Source: an uncultured Anaerolineae bacterium (lineage in GTDB: Bacteria > Chloroflexota > Anaerolineae > Anaerolineales > UBA11858). From it: a stretch of 5,098 bases of DNA. Below are positions 1-5,029 of the stretch, in pieces. The position numbers were made by a program, and so were the translations under genes. Location of the stretch: NCBI GenBank assembly GCA_937893815.1, contig CALCSH010000591.1:1-5098 (forward strand), given 5' to 3'. The notes under the pieces are model-generated. The model ran no database searches, was not told where the DNA came from, and saw only the letters and a list, made by a program, of their open reading frames with translations. How positions within the stretch are numbered: the first letter of the stretch is position 1; the number at the start of each line of letters is the position of its first letter.

Positions 1-1
1 T

Positions 2-664
2 CATCAGCAGGTCAAACAGGTTTTTGCCCGTTTCCAATATATATATCTGGAGGCGCAAAGCCTGGTCAACCGCGAGGCTGAAGAGTTGATCGAAGAGGTC
101 ATGGATCATTTCAATGCAGCACAGGATGCGCTCCAAAGCGCGTGGGGTGAGGCAAAATGGCGCGAGGGAAGGGCTCACGCCACGCTCGCCGATACTTCGA
201 CACCGCTCAGTTCGTACTTTGGGCCTGCCACCGATATTCTGGGTGATGATCTCGCTGAACCATCTCCCGCCAATCTCCCCGATGAATCGCGCGAAACCCT
301 GATCAACGAACTGGGCCGCCTGCGAATGACAGAAATCCAGCGCCAGCTTTTGCTGAGTGCAATCACCGAGCAATGGGTCGAGTACCTGACAAAGGTGGAG
401 GCCCTACGTGTTTCGATTGGGCTGGAAGCCTACGCTCAACGCGACCCACTGGTTCAATACAGGCGACAGGCCTCCGAAATGTTCCAGGTTTTGATGAGCG
501 ATATTCGCTCCCAGGTGGTGAGCCGCGTTTTTGCCTATCAGCCCCGCCGCTGGAACGCCAGCCCCCTGGGGGCTGTGGAAGCAGCGAATACAGCTTCTGA
601 TACGGTACAAAAATCAAAACCGACAAAAACAAAAAAGAAACGCAAGCGGCATAAGAAGAAATAA
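2..664 (+). CDS. secA: SecA preprotein translocase ATPase, C-terminal part (5' end outside window)
   Basis: The reading frame is open from the first bases of the window to TAA at 662-664, giving 220 residues. The real start lies upstream; an internal TTG at 86 is not needed as a start. SecA is the cytoplasmic ATPase motor that pushes unfolded preproteins through SecYEG. The identifying part is at fragment residues 116-178: a helix with ITEQWVEYL, then LRVSIGLEAYAQRDPLVQYR, then a helix ending VVSRVF. This matches the conserved W..(H/Y)L...LR..IGL..Y.QRDPL.EY pattern of the SecA helical wing/scaffold region. The nucleotide-binding domains are outside the window. Residues 1-115 are helical and charged, and I do not recognise them in detail, which fits a divergent lineage. 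After residue 178 the chain has a low-complexity linker and ends in a lysine/arginine-rich tail (about residues 205-220). The cysteine-containing SEC-C zinc motif that ends many SecA proteins, and binds SecB and ribosomes, is absent. Identity is secure; the lineage is inferred. Confidence 0.93.
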   Translation, partial: HQQVKQVFARFQYIYLEAQSLVNREAEELIEEVMDHFNAAQDALQSAWGEAKWREGRAHATLADTSTPLSSYFGPATDILGDDLAEPSPANLPDESRETLINELGRLRMTEIQRQLLLSAITEQWVEYLTKVEALRVSIGLEAYAQRDPLVQYRRQASEMFQVLMSDIRSQVVSRVFAYQPRRWNASPLGAVEAANTASDTVQKSKPTKTKKKRKRHKKK

Positions 665-711
665 TCAGCCCCCTCCCGGCCTCCCCCAAATGGTATGGGG
701 AAAAATGTTAC

Positions 712-727
712 GAAAACAGCTGTTTTC
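712..727. repeat. Perfect 16-bp palindrome, possible operator before the deaminase gene
   Basis: GAAAACAGCTGTTTTC reads identically on both strands. It lies in the 81-base spacer after secA and ends at the base before the extended -10 element at 728, so it would occupy the -35/spacer region of that promoter. A repressor or activator site is a reasonable reading. It does not match the LexA boxes I know (GAAC-N4-GTTC or CTG-N10-CAG). As RNA it could form only a weak 6-bp hairpin with an AGCT loop and no following U-tract, so a terminator role for secA is unlikely. Confidence 0.45.
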
Positions 728-736
728 TGCTAGAAT
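728..736 (+). promoter_or_regulatory. Extended -10 promoter element (TGCTAGAAT) for the deaminase gene
   Basis: TGC followed by TAGAAT matches the extended -10 form TGN-TATAAT with five of six hexamer bases. A -35 element at the proper distance is poor (TTACGA at 708-713, three of six matches), which is common when an extended -10 is present. The expected transcription start, about 7 bases after the hexamer, is near 743, only some three bases before the ATG at 746. The transcript would then be leaderless or nearly so, which fits the lack of any Shine-Dalgarno sequence before that ATG. Confidence 0.5.
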
Positions 737-745
737 AAATAAAAA

Positions 746-1786
746 ATGAAAAACTACGCCACCACTTCCTCCCTGAATATTTTTATGGTTTTGCCAAAGG
801 TGGAGCTTCATCGCCATCTGGAAGGGTCGCTGCGCATTGAGACAATGCTTGATATCTCACGCGAGCATGGCATTACGGTTCCCAGAAATATCATGCGCCT
901 GAGCGACCTCGTCCAAATCCAGGATGAGGAACCGTATACTTTTGCAAATTTTCTCGAAAAATTCAAAACCTTGCGCCTCTTTTACCGCTCTCCGGAAGTG
1001 ATCGAACGCGTCACCCGCGAGGCGGTTGAAGATGCGGCACGCGACAATATTCGCTATATGGAATTGCGCTTTACGCCAGTCGCATTGAGCCGTGCTGAAC
1101 GTTTTCCCCTCCAGGATGTGGTGGATTGGGTTTGCGAGAGTGCCAACAAGGCAGCAGAAAAATTTGGGATCACTGTCAAATTGATTGCCAGCGTCAACCG
1201 TCATGAAAGCCTGGAATTGGCAGAACAAGTTGCCTGGATTGCATCCAACTCCCTGGACAAAGGCATCGTTGCTCTTGATATTGCCGGAAACGAAGCAGAA
1301 TTTTCAGGCAAACCCTTTGCCCCGATCTTCCGCGAGGCAAAAGAATCAGGGCTGAAGATCACCGTCCACGCAGGGGAATGGGCTGGCGCAGAAAACGTCC
1401 GGGAAGCGATTGAAGTTCTCGGCGCCGATCGGATTGGTCATGGTGTCCGTGTTATGGAAGATGAAGCCGTGGTTGCAATGACAAAAGAACGCGGTACTTG
1501 TTTTGAAGTTTGTGTAACAAGCAATCATCAATCCGGGGTCACACCCACCCTGAAAGAGCATCCATTGCGAAAAATGATCGAAGCCGGATTGAAGACGACC
1601 ATTAATACTGATGACCCCAGCATCTCAAGAATTTCTTTGAGCAGCGAGTTCCAAATGGTTCACGATCAGCTTGGCATATCGCTGGATGAGCTCAAGAAGC
1701 AAACCATGAATGCTGTCAATGCGGCCTTCGTTTCTGATGATGAACACGAAAGACTTGTCAAAGATTTCAAAAAGGGGTTAGAATAG
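746..1786 (+). CDS. add: Adenosine deaminase
   Basis: This 346-residue cytoplasmic enzyme hydrolyses adenosine and deoxyadenosine to inosine and deoxyinosine plus ammonia (EC 3.5.4.4) in purine salvage. It is a zinc-dependent TIM barrel of the amidohydrolase superfamily, and its length is normal for the family. All active-site residues are visible: zinc ligands H22 and H24 in PKVELHRHLEGSL, H208 in VHAGE, catalytic E211, H232 in RIGHGVR, and D289/D290 in NTDD. The substrate loop reads DIAGNE (178-183), where most adenosine deaminases have GDE. The segment CVTSNHQSGV (256-265) replaces the usual CPTSN-type motif. The start at 746 leaves 16 residues before the conserved PKVELH and lies just past an extended -10, with no Shine-Dalgarno. 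An alternative ATG at 785 (Met14) would give 333 residues and also lacks a ribosome site. The gene starts 81 bases after secA and is followed by its own terminator-like hairpin, so it is probably transcribed alone. Related deaminases of other substrates (adenine, N6-methyl-AMP, aminodeoxyfutalosine) share this fold, so substrate is inferred. Confidence 0.92.
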   Translation: MKNYATTSSLNIFMVLPKVELHRHLEGSLRIETMLDISREHGITVPRNIMRLSDLVQIQDEEPYTFANFLEKFKTLRLFYRSPEVIERVTREAVEDAARDNIRYMELRFTPVALSRAERFPLQDVVDWVCESANKAAEKFGITVKLIASVNRHESLELAEQVAWIASNSLDKGIVALDIAGNEAEFSGKPFAPIFREAKESGLKITVHAGEWAGAENVREAIEVLGADRIGHGVRVMEDEAVVAMTKERGTCFEVCVTSNHQSGVTPTLKEHPLRKMIEAGLKTTINTDDPSISRISLSSEFQMVHDQLGISLDELKKQTMNAVNAAFVSDDEHERLVKDFKKGLE

Positions 1787-1800
1787 GGGCTATAGATATC

Positions 1801-1835
1801 TCCTCACCCTAGCCCTTTCCCGGAGGGAGAGGGGA
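1801..1835. repeat. Dispersed palindromic repeat, half copy
   Basis: CCTCACCCT at 1802-1810 is followed by CCCTTTCCC (1813-1821), loop GGA, and GGGAGAGGG (1825-1833). The last two form a 9-bp stem with one G-U pair. The sequence matches the left arm and inner stem of the larger element at 1931-2027, but the closing GGGGTGAGG arm is missing, so this looks like a short or decayed copy. It begins 15 bases after the deaminase stop codon. There is no T-tract, so it is not a terminator as it stands. Confidence 0.7.
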
Positions 1836-1851
1836 TTAATAGGAACGGACA

Positions 1852-1876
1852 ACAAAGGCGCACCTTTGTGTTTTTT
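1852..1876 (+). terminator. Intrinsic terminator-like hairpin after the deaminase gene
   Basis: ACAAAGG (1852-1858), loop CGCA and CCTTTGT (1863-1869) form a perfect 7-bp stem. One G follows, then six T (1871-1876). It lies 65 bases past the deaminase stop. The stem is A/U-rich, so its strength is uncertain, but stem plus T-tract fits a rho-independent terminator. Confidence 0.6.
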
Positions 1877-1878
1877 CC

Positions 1879-1928
1879 ACCTTTGTGATCGCTAGAAACA
1901 ATGGTGAGAAAGAAACAAAGGTTTTTTT
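1879..1928 (+). terminator. Second, overlapping terminator-like inverted repeat
   Basis: ACCTTTGT (1879-1886) is complementary to ACAAAGGT (1915-1922), and T runs continue to 1928. The arms repeat those of the hairpin at 1852-1876: CACCTTTGTG occurs at 1861-1870 and 1878-1887, and ACAAAGG at 1852-1858 and 1915-1921. Either left arm can therefore pair with either right arm. The 28-base loop makes this weaker than the first hairpin, so a repeat remnant is an equally good reading. Confidence 0.35.
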
Positions 1929-1930
1929 GT

Positions 1931-2027
1931 CTCCCTCACCCCCAACCCCTCTCCTCGCGAAGCATCCTCGAAGAGGGCGCAAGCGGGAGAGGGGAGTCTG
2001 AGCGAAGCAAGGACGGGGTGAGGGGAG
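1931..2027. repeat. Dispersed imperfect-palindrome element, full copy
   Basis: CCCTCACCCC (1933-1942) pairs with GGGGTGAGGG (2015-2024), and inside it CCCCTCTCC (1946-1954) pairs with GGAGAGGGG (1986-1994). Further in, CCTC (1966-1969) can pair with GAGG (1973-1976). The right side carries an extra 20 bases (1995-2014) between the two stem segments. GCGAAGCA occurs at 1957-1964 and 2002-2009. Intergenic palindromes of this wording occur in many bacteria and give spurious translations such as PHPQPLS, which is seen here in the + strand. This is why the open frames across 1836-2158 on both strands are not called as genes. It is probably a non-autonomous, REP-like or MITE-like element. Confidence 0.75.
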
Positions 2028-2039
2028 ATTTGCGAGACC

Positions 2040-2100
2040 AGGTGTGCAACGTATCAAAAGCTCCCTGCGGGAGTGCTACGCGAAGATGCAATGCACATCT
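2040..2100 (+). other. Three-tier hairpin in the aconitase leader region
   Basis: The outer stem is AGGTGTGCA (2040-2048) with TGCACATCT (2092-2100), nine pairs including one G-U. The middle stem is GTATC (2051-2055) with GATGC (2085-2089), five pairs including one G-U, separated from the outer stem by a small internal loop. The tip is CTCCC (2061-2065), TGC, GGGAG (2069-2073). The structure ends 78 bases before the aconitase ATG. It could be a folded mRNA leader if transcription starts upstream, or another dispersed palindromic repeat, since GCGAAG recurs at 2080-2085 as in the neighbouring element. I recognise no known riboswitch in it. Confidence 0.5.
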
Positions 2101-2109
2101 ATCCTATAC

Positions 2110-2137
2110 CTTCTTACAGTCTATGCTCCGTAAGAAG
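2110..2137 (+). promoter_or_regulatory. Inverted repeat before the aconitase ribosome-binding site, with a competing third arm
   Basis: CTTCTTAC (2110-2117) and GTAAGAAG (2130-2137) form a perfect 8-bp stem with a 12-base loop. A second GTAAGAA lies at 2155-2161, five bases before the Shine-Dalgarno, and could pair with TTCTTAC (2111-2117) instead. The site could be a DNA operator or an mRNA stem. No clear promoter hexamers are seen here; TATCCT/TATACC at 2100-2110 is too weak to call. Confidence 0.4.
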
Positions 2138-2165
2138 ACGAATGATGTTTACCAGTAAGAAAGCT

Positions 2166-2172
2166 AAAGGAG
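2166..2172 (+). promoter_or_regulatory. Ribosome-binding site of the aconitase gene
   Basis: AAAGGAG lies six bases before the ATG at 2179. It is a strong Shine-Dalgarno at good spacing and fixes the aconitase start. The contrast with the deaminase gene, which has none, is clear. Confidence 0.88.
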
Positions 2173-2178
2173 TTCGAC

Positions 2179-4878
2179 ATGACCCAGGATCATTTTAATG
2201 CCCGTGATCTACTTATTACCAAAGGTGGTCAGTACACTTTTTATCGGCTGGACGCGCTTGAAAAAGCCGGTTTGGTCCGTTTGAAAAAATTACCCTTCTC
2301 GATCCGTGTATTGCTTGAATCTGCCCTTCGTCAGGTGGATGACAAAGGCATTACCGCCGATGATGTGAAACGTATCGCCGCGTGGACCCCAAATGGCGAA
2401 CGCCTCGGGATCCCCTTCAAACCCTCCCGGGTTGTCATGCAGGATTTTACCGGTGTTCCCGCCGTTGTGGATCTGGCCGCGATGCGCTCTGCGGTGGCAC
2501 GTCTTGGTGGCGATCCGAAGAAAGTCAATCCACTGGTGCCGGTTGAACTGGTCATCGATCATTCGGTGCAGGTTGATTTTTTCGGCACTCCCGATGCGCT
2601 CCAACGCAATACCGAAATTGAATTTCAGCGCAATGAAGAACGCTACGAATTTCTGAAATGGGGGCAGAACGCCTTCGAAAATTTCCGCGTTGTGCCCCCC
2701 TCCACAGGGATCATCCATCAGGTCAATCTGGAGCATCTCAGTGAGTGTGTCCCCGCCCGAGAAGTGGATGGCGAATTGCAGACCTTCGCAGATACCCTCG
2801 TCGGGACGGATTCACATACAGTGATGATCAATGGACTTGGCGTTCTCGGCTGGGGCGTCGGCGGGATCGAGGCAGAGGCCTCCATGCTCGGCCAGCCCCT
2901 CGATATGCTGCTCCCCGATGTGGTCGGTTTCAAACTCTTTGGCGAAATGCAGGAGGGCGTCACCGCCACCGATCTTGTTCTGACCGCCGTCCAGATGCTG
3001 CGCGAGCAGGGTGTGGTCGGTAAATTTGTCGAATTTTACGGCCCCGGCCTCGACAGTATGTCGCTCCCGGACCGCGCGACCATCGCCAATATGGCCCCCG
3101 AATATGGGGCGACGATGGGCTTCTTCCCGGTGGACGAGGAAACCCTGCGCTATTTGCGATTAACCGGTCGTTCCGAAGAGACGATCGAACGCACAAAAGC
3201 CTATCTGACAGAACAGGGCCTTTTCCGGACCAGCGAAACCCCCGACCCGGAATATACTGCCACGCTCGAGCTTGATCTCGGCACAGTTGTACCTTCTCTG
3301 GCCGGGCCAAAACGCCCGCAGGATCGAATCGCTCTAACGAATATGAAGCAGGAATTTCAAAAAGCGCTCACCGCCGAAAAAGGTTTCCACGGTTTCGGTT
3401 TGAGCGCAGATGAAGCAAAGAAAAAAGCCACTGTCGGCACAAACGGCGGCGGTTATGAACTCGGCCATGGGGCACTGGTGATTGCGGCGATCACCTCCTG
3501 CACGAATACCTCCAATCCTTCGGTTTTGGTCGGGGCGGGATTACTGGCAAAGAAAGCGCTCGAATTGGGGCTCGAGGTTGCGCCGCAGGTGAAAACATCC
3601 CTGGCGCCAGGCTCACGGGTGGTGACAGAATATCTGCAGCAGGCAAATCTGATTGAGCCGCTCGCCAAGCTTGGCTTCGGGATTGTCGGCTATGGCTGCA
3701 CGACCTGCATCGGCAACTCCGGTCCGCTTCCCAGCGAGGTGGCGAAAGCAGTCACCAGTGAAAAGCTGATCGCTGCCGCGGTCACTTCGGGGAACCGCAA
3801 CTTTGAGGGCCGCGTCCACCCGATGGTGCAGGCAAGTTATTTGGCCTCCCCCCCGCTAGTCGTCGCCTATGCGCTGGCTGGCACGGTCGATATCGACCTC
3901 GCAACTGAAGCGATCGGGACCGGGGTGGATGGCAATCCCGTCTATCTGAAAGATATCTGGCCCTCCACAAAAGAGATCATGGATGTGGTTGCGGAGAGCG
4001 TCAAGGCTGAAATGTTCAAAGAGAAATATGCCGAGGTTTTTGCGGGGGATGAGCTCTGGAATGAGATCAAGGTCAGCGAGGGCGATATTTATGCCTGGGA
4101 TGACAAGTCGACTTATATCCAGCATCCCCCCTTCTTCCAATCGCTGACGTTGGACCTGCCACCGGTTGAGGATATCCATGGGGCCCGCGTGCTGGCCCTG
4201 CTAAAGGATTCGATCACCACCGACCATATCTCACCAGCCGGGAATATCCCCGCGGATGGGCCTGCCGGAAAATACCTGCAATCAAAGGGTGTCAAGGTCA
4301 GCGATTTCAACTCCTTTGGCTCGCGGCGCGGAAATGACCAGGTGATGGCACGCGGTACCTTTGCAAATATCCGCCTGAAAAATCAACTCGTCCCCGGTGT
4401 GGAAGGCGGCTATACCCGCCACCTGCCGGATGGCGGGCAGAGCTCCATTTTTGATGCGGCGGTCAAATATGCCAAAAATGAGACCCCGCTGATCGTGCTG
4501 ACCGGCGCCCAATACGGGACCGGCTCCAGCCGTGACTGGGCTGCCAAGGGAACGCTGATGCTTGGGGTGAAGGCGGTTATCGCCACATCCTATGAGCGGA
4601 TCCACCGCTCCAATCTGGTCGGGATGGGTGTGATGCCGCTCCAATTTGCAGAGGGCGAGAGCGCCGAATCACTCGGATTGACAGGTGAGGAAACCTTTGA
4701 CATCACAGGCTTAAAAGACAATCTGGCGCCGATGAGCGATGTAACCGTGACAGCGACAAAGGACAATGGAAGTAAAGTTGAGTTCAAAGCCAAAGCCATG
4801 CTGAATACCGAAATCGAAGTGGAATACTTCCGCAACGGCGGTATTTTGCACACAGTCTTGAGAAATATGGTTCGTTAG
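2179..4878 (+). CDS. acnA: Aconitate hydratase, AcnA/IRP1 type
   Basis: This 899-residue cytoplasmic enzyme interconverts citrate and isocitrate via cis-aconitate (EC 4.2.1.3) in the TCA cycle, using a [4Fe-4S] cluster. Its length is typical for the AcnA/IRP1 class and its domain order excludes the AcnB class. Visible motifs are QDFTGVPA (from Q88), DHS (127-129), GTDSHT (209-214), the first cluster cysteine C441 in ITSCTNTS, and C507 and C510 in YGCTTCIGNSGPL. Next come R540 and R545 in GNRNFEGRVHP, SRRGND (715-720), and the swivel-domain GTGSSRDW with S783, S784 and R785. These align with the cysteines (437/503/506), arginines (536/541/780) and catalytic serine (778) of human IRP1, so catalytic activity is expected. 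Aconitases of this class can bind mRNA when the cluster is lost; whether this one does is unknown. The ATG at 2179 has a strong Shine-Dalgarno. The gene is preceded by a structured 392-base spacer and followed by two terminators, so it is probably monocistronic. No frameshift or missing key residue was seen. Confidence 0.97.
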   Translation: MTQDHFNARDLLITKGGQYTFYRLDALEKAGLVRLKKLPFSIRVLLESALRQVDDKGITADDVKRIAAWTPNGERLGIPFKPSRVVMQDFTGVPAVVDLAAMRSAVARLGGDPKKVNPLVPVELVIDHSVQVDFFGTPDALQRNTEIEFQRNEERYEFLKWGQNAFENFRVVPPSTGIIHQVNLEHLSECVPAREVDGELQTFADTLVGTDSHTVMINGLGVLGWGVGGIEAEASMLGQPLDMLLPDVVGFKLFGEMQEGVTATDLVLTAVQMLREQGVVGKFVEFYGPGLDSMSLPDRATIANMAPEYGATMGFFPVDEETLRYLRLTGRSEETIERTKAYLTEQGLFRTSETPDPEYTATLELDLGTVVPSLAGPKRPQDRIALTNMKQEFQKALTAEKGFHGFGLSADEAKKKATVGTNGGGYELGHGALVIAAITSCTNTSNPSVLVGAGLLAKKALELGLEVAPQVKTSLAPGSRVVTEYLQQANLIEPLAKLGFGIVGYGCTTCIGNSGPLPSEVAKAVTSEKLIAAAVTSGNRNFEGRVHPMVQASYLASPPLVVAYALAGTVDIDLATEAIGTGVDGNPVYLKDIWPSTKEIMDVVAESVKAEMFKEKYAEVFAGDELWNEIKVSEGDIYAWDDKSTYIQHPPFFQSLTLDLPPVEDIHGARVLALLKDSITTDHISPAGNIPADGPAGKYLQSKGVKVSDFNSFGSRRGNDQVMARGTFANIRLKNQLVPGVEGGYTRHLPDGGQSSIFDAAVKYAKNETPLIVLTGAQYGTGSSRDWAAKGTLMLGVKAVIATSYERIHRSNLVGMGVMPLQFAEGESAESLGLTGEETFDITGLKDNLAPMSDVTVTATKDNGSKVEFKAKAMLNTEIEVEYFRNGGILHTVLRNMVR

Positions 4879-4881
4879 ATT

Positions 4882-4916
4882 GTAGAAAGTAGAGAGTGGG
4901 GAGTAGAGCGTAGTTA
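4882..4916. repeat. Degenerate 7-base tandem repeat, five units
   Basis: Five consecutive units are GTAGAAA, GTAGAGA, GTGGGGA, GTAGAGC and GTAGTTA, with consensus GTAGAGA. The array begins four bases after the aconitase stop codon and ends 12 bases before the first terminator stem. GTAGAAG recurs once at 4972-4978. The + strand is purine-rich throughout. No function is evident; array length may differ between strains. Confidence 0.7.
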
Positions 4917-4928
4917 GAAAAGCAGCCC

Positions 4929-4964
4929 AGACTTCCGAAGTTTTGAAAACTTCGGAAGTCTTTT
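4929..4964 (+). terminator. Intrinsic terminator 1 after the aconitase gene
   Basis: AGACTTCCGAAGTTTT (4929-4944) is fully complementary to AAAACTTCGGAAGTCT (4946-4961), giving about 15 usable base pairs with a tiny loop. The right arm runs into TTTT (4961-4964). The stem is long and perfect but the U-tract is short. The outer arms followed by GGGCTGCTTTT on the other strand give only weak grounds for bidirectional action. Confidence 0.8.
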
Positions 4965-4975
4965 GTGTAAAGTAG

Positions 4976-5012
4976 AAGCCCTCCGGGATTTTGGTCTCGG
5001 AGAGCTTTTTTT
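4976..5012 (+). terminator. Intrinsic terminator 2, with long T-tract
   Basis: GCCCTCCGGGA (4978-4988) pairs with TCTCGGAGAGC (4995-5005) across loop TTTTGG, with one C-A mismatch and one G-U pair. Seven T follow (5006-5012), and AA at 4976-4977 extends the stem. It starts 12 bases after terminator 1 and has the better U-tract of the two. It should stop transcription from acnA before the next gene. Confidence 0.88.
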
Positions 5013-5029
5013 CATGTACATTACATGAA
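5011..5029. promoter_or_regulatory. Inverted repeat of operator type
   Basis: TTCATGTA (5011-5018) and TACATGAA (5022-5029) are perfect inverted 8-base arms separated by CAT. The site starts within the T-tract of terminator 2 and covers a possible ATG at 5025. ATGTA...TACAT symmetry resembles sites of PadR-, MarR- or TetR-type dimeric repressors in general form, but the regulator is not in the window and the assignment is only suggestive. Confidence 0.4.

Noticed and set aside
86..664. A complete 192-residue protein starting at TTG 86
   Set aside because: The frame is open upstream to the window edge and the product is clearly the C-terminal part of SecA, so the TTG is an internal leucine codon.
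684..700. CCCCA-TGGGG hairpin after secA as a secA terminator
   Set aside because: The stem is only 5 bp and is followed by A's, not T's, on the + strand.
712..727. LexA/SOS box before the deaminase gene
   Set aside because: The palindrome lacks both the GAAC-N4-GTTC and CTG-N10-CAG spacing, and adenosine deaminase is not an SOS gene.
1836..2057. 73-codon minus-strand open frame in the same spacer
   Set aside because: It is the antisense reading of the terminator and repeat sequence, low-complexity and without a start signal.
2117..2122. CAGTCT in the loop of the 2110-2137 hairpin as an iron-responsive element
   Set aside because: The classical element needs a CAGUGN hexaloop closed by five base pairs above a bulged C; here the six bases lie in a 12-base open loop and there is no bulged C.
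1901..2158. 85-codon + strand open frame in the spacer before acnA
   Set aside because: It runs through the palindromic repeat and both leader hairpins, its translation contains the PHPQPLS wording typical of this repeat, and it has no ribosome-binding site.
2290..2736. 148-codon minus-strand open frame inside acnA, and similar long antisense frames across the three genes
   Set aside because: They overlap strongly supported coding sequence entirely, show no recognisable family, and arise from codon bias of the sense gene.
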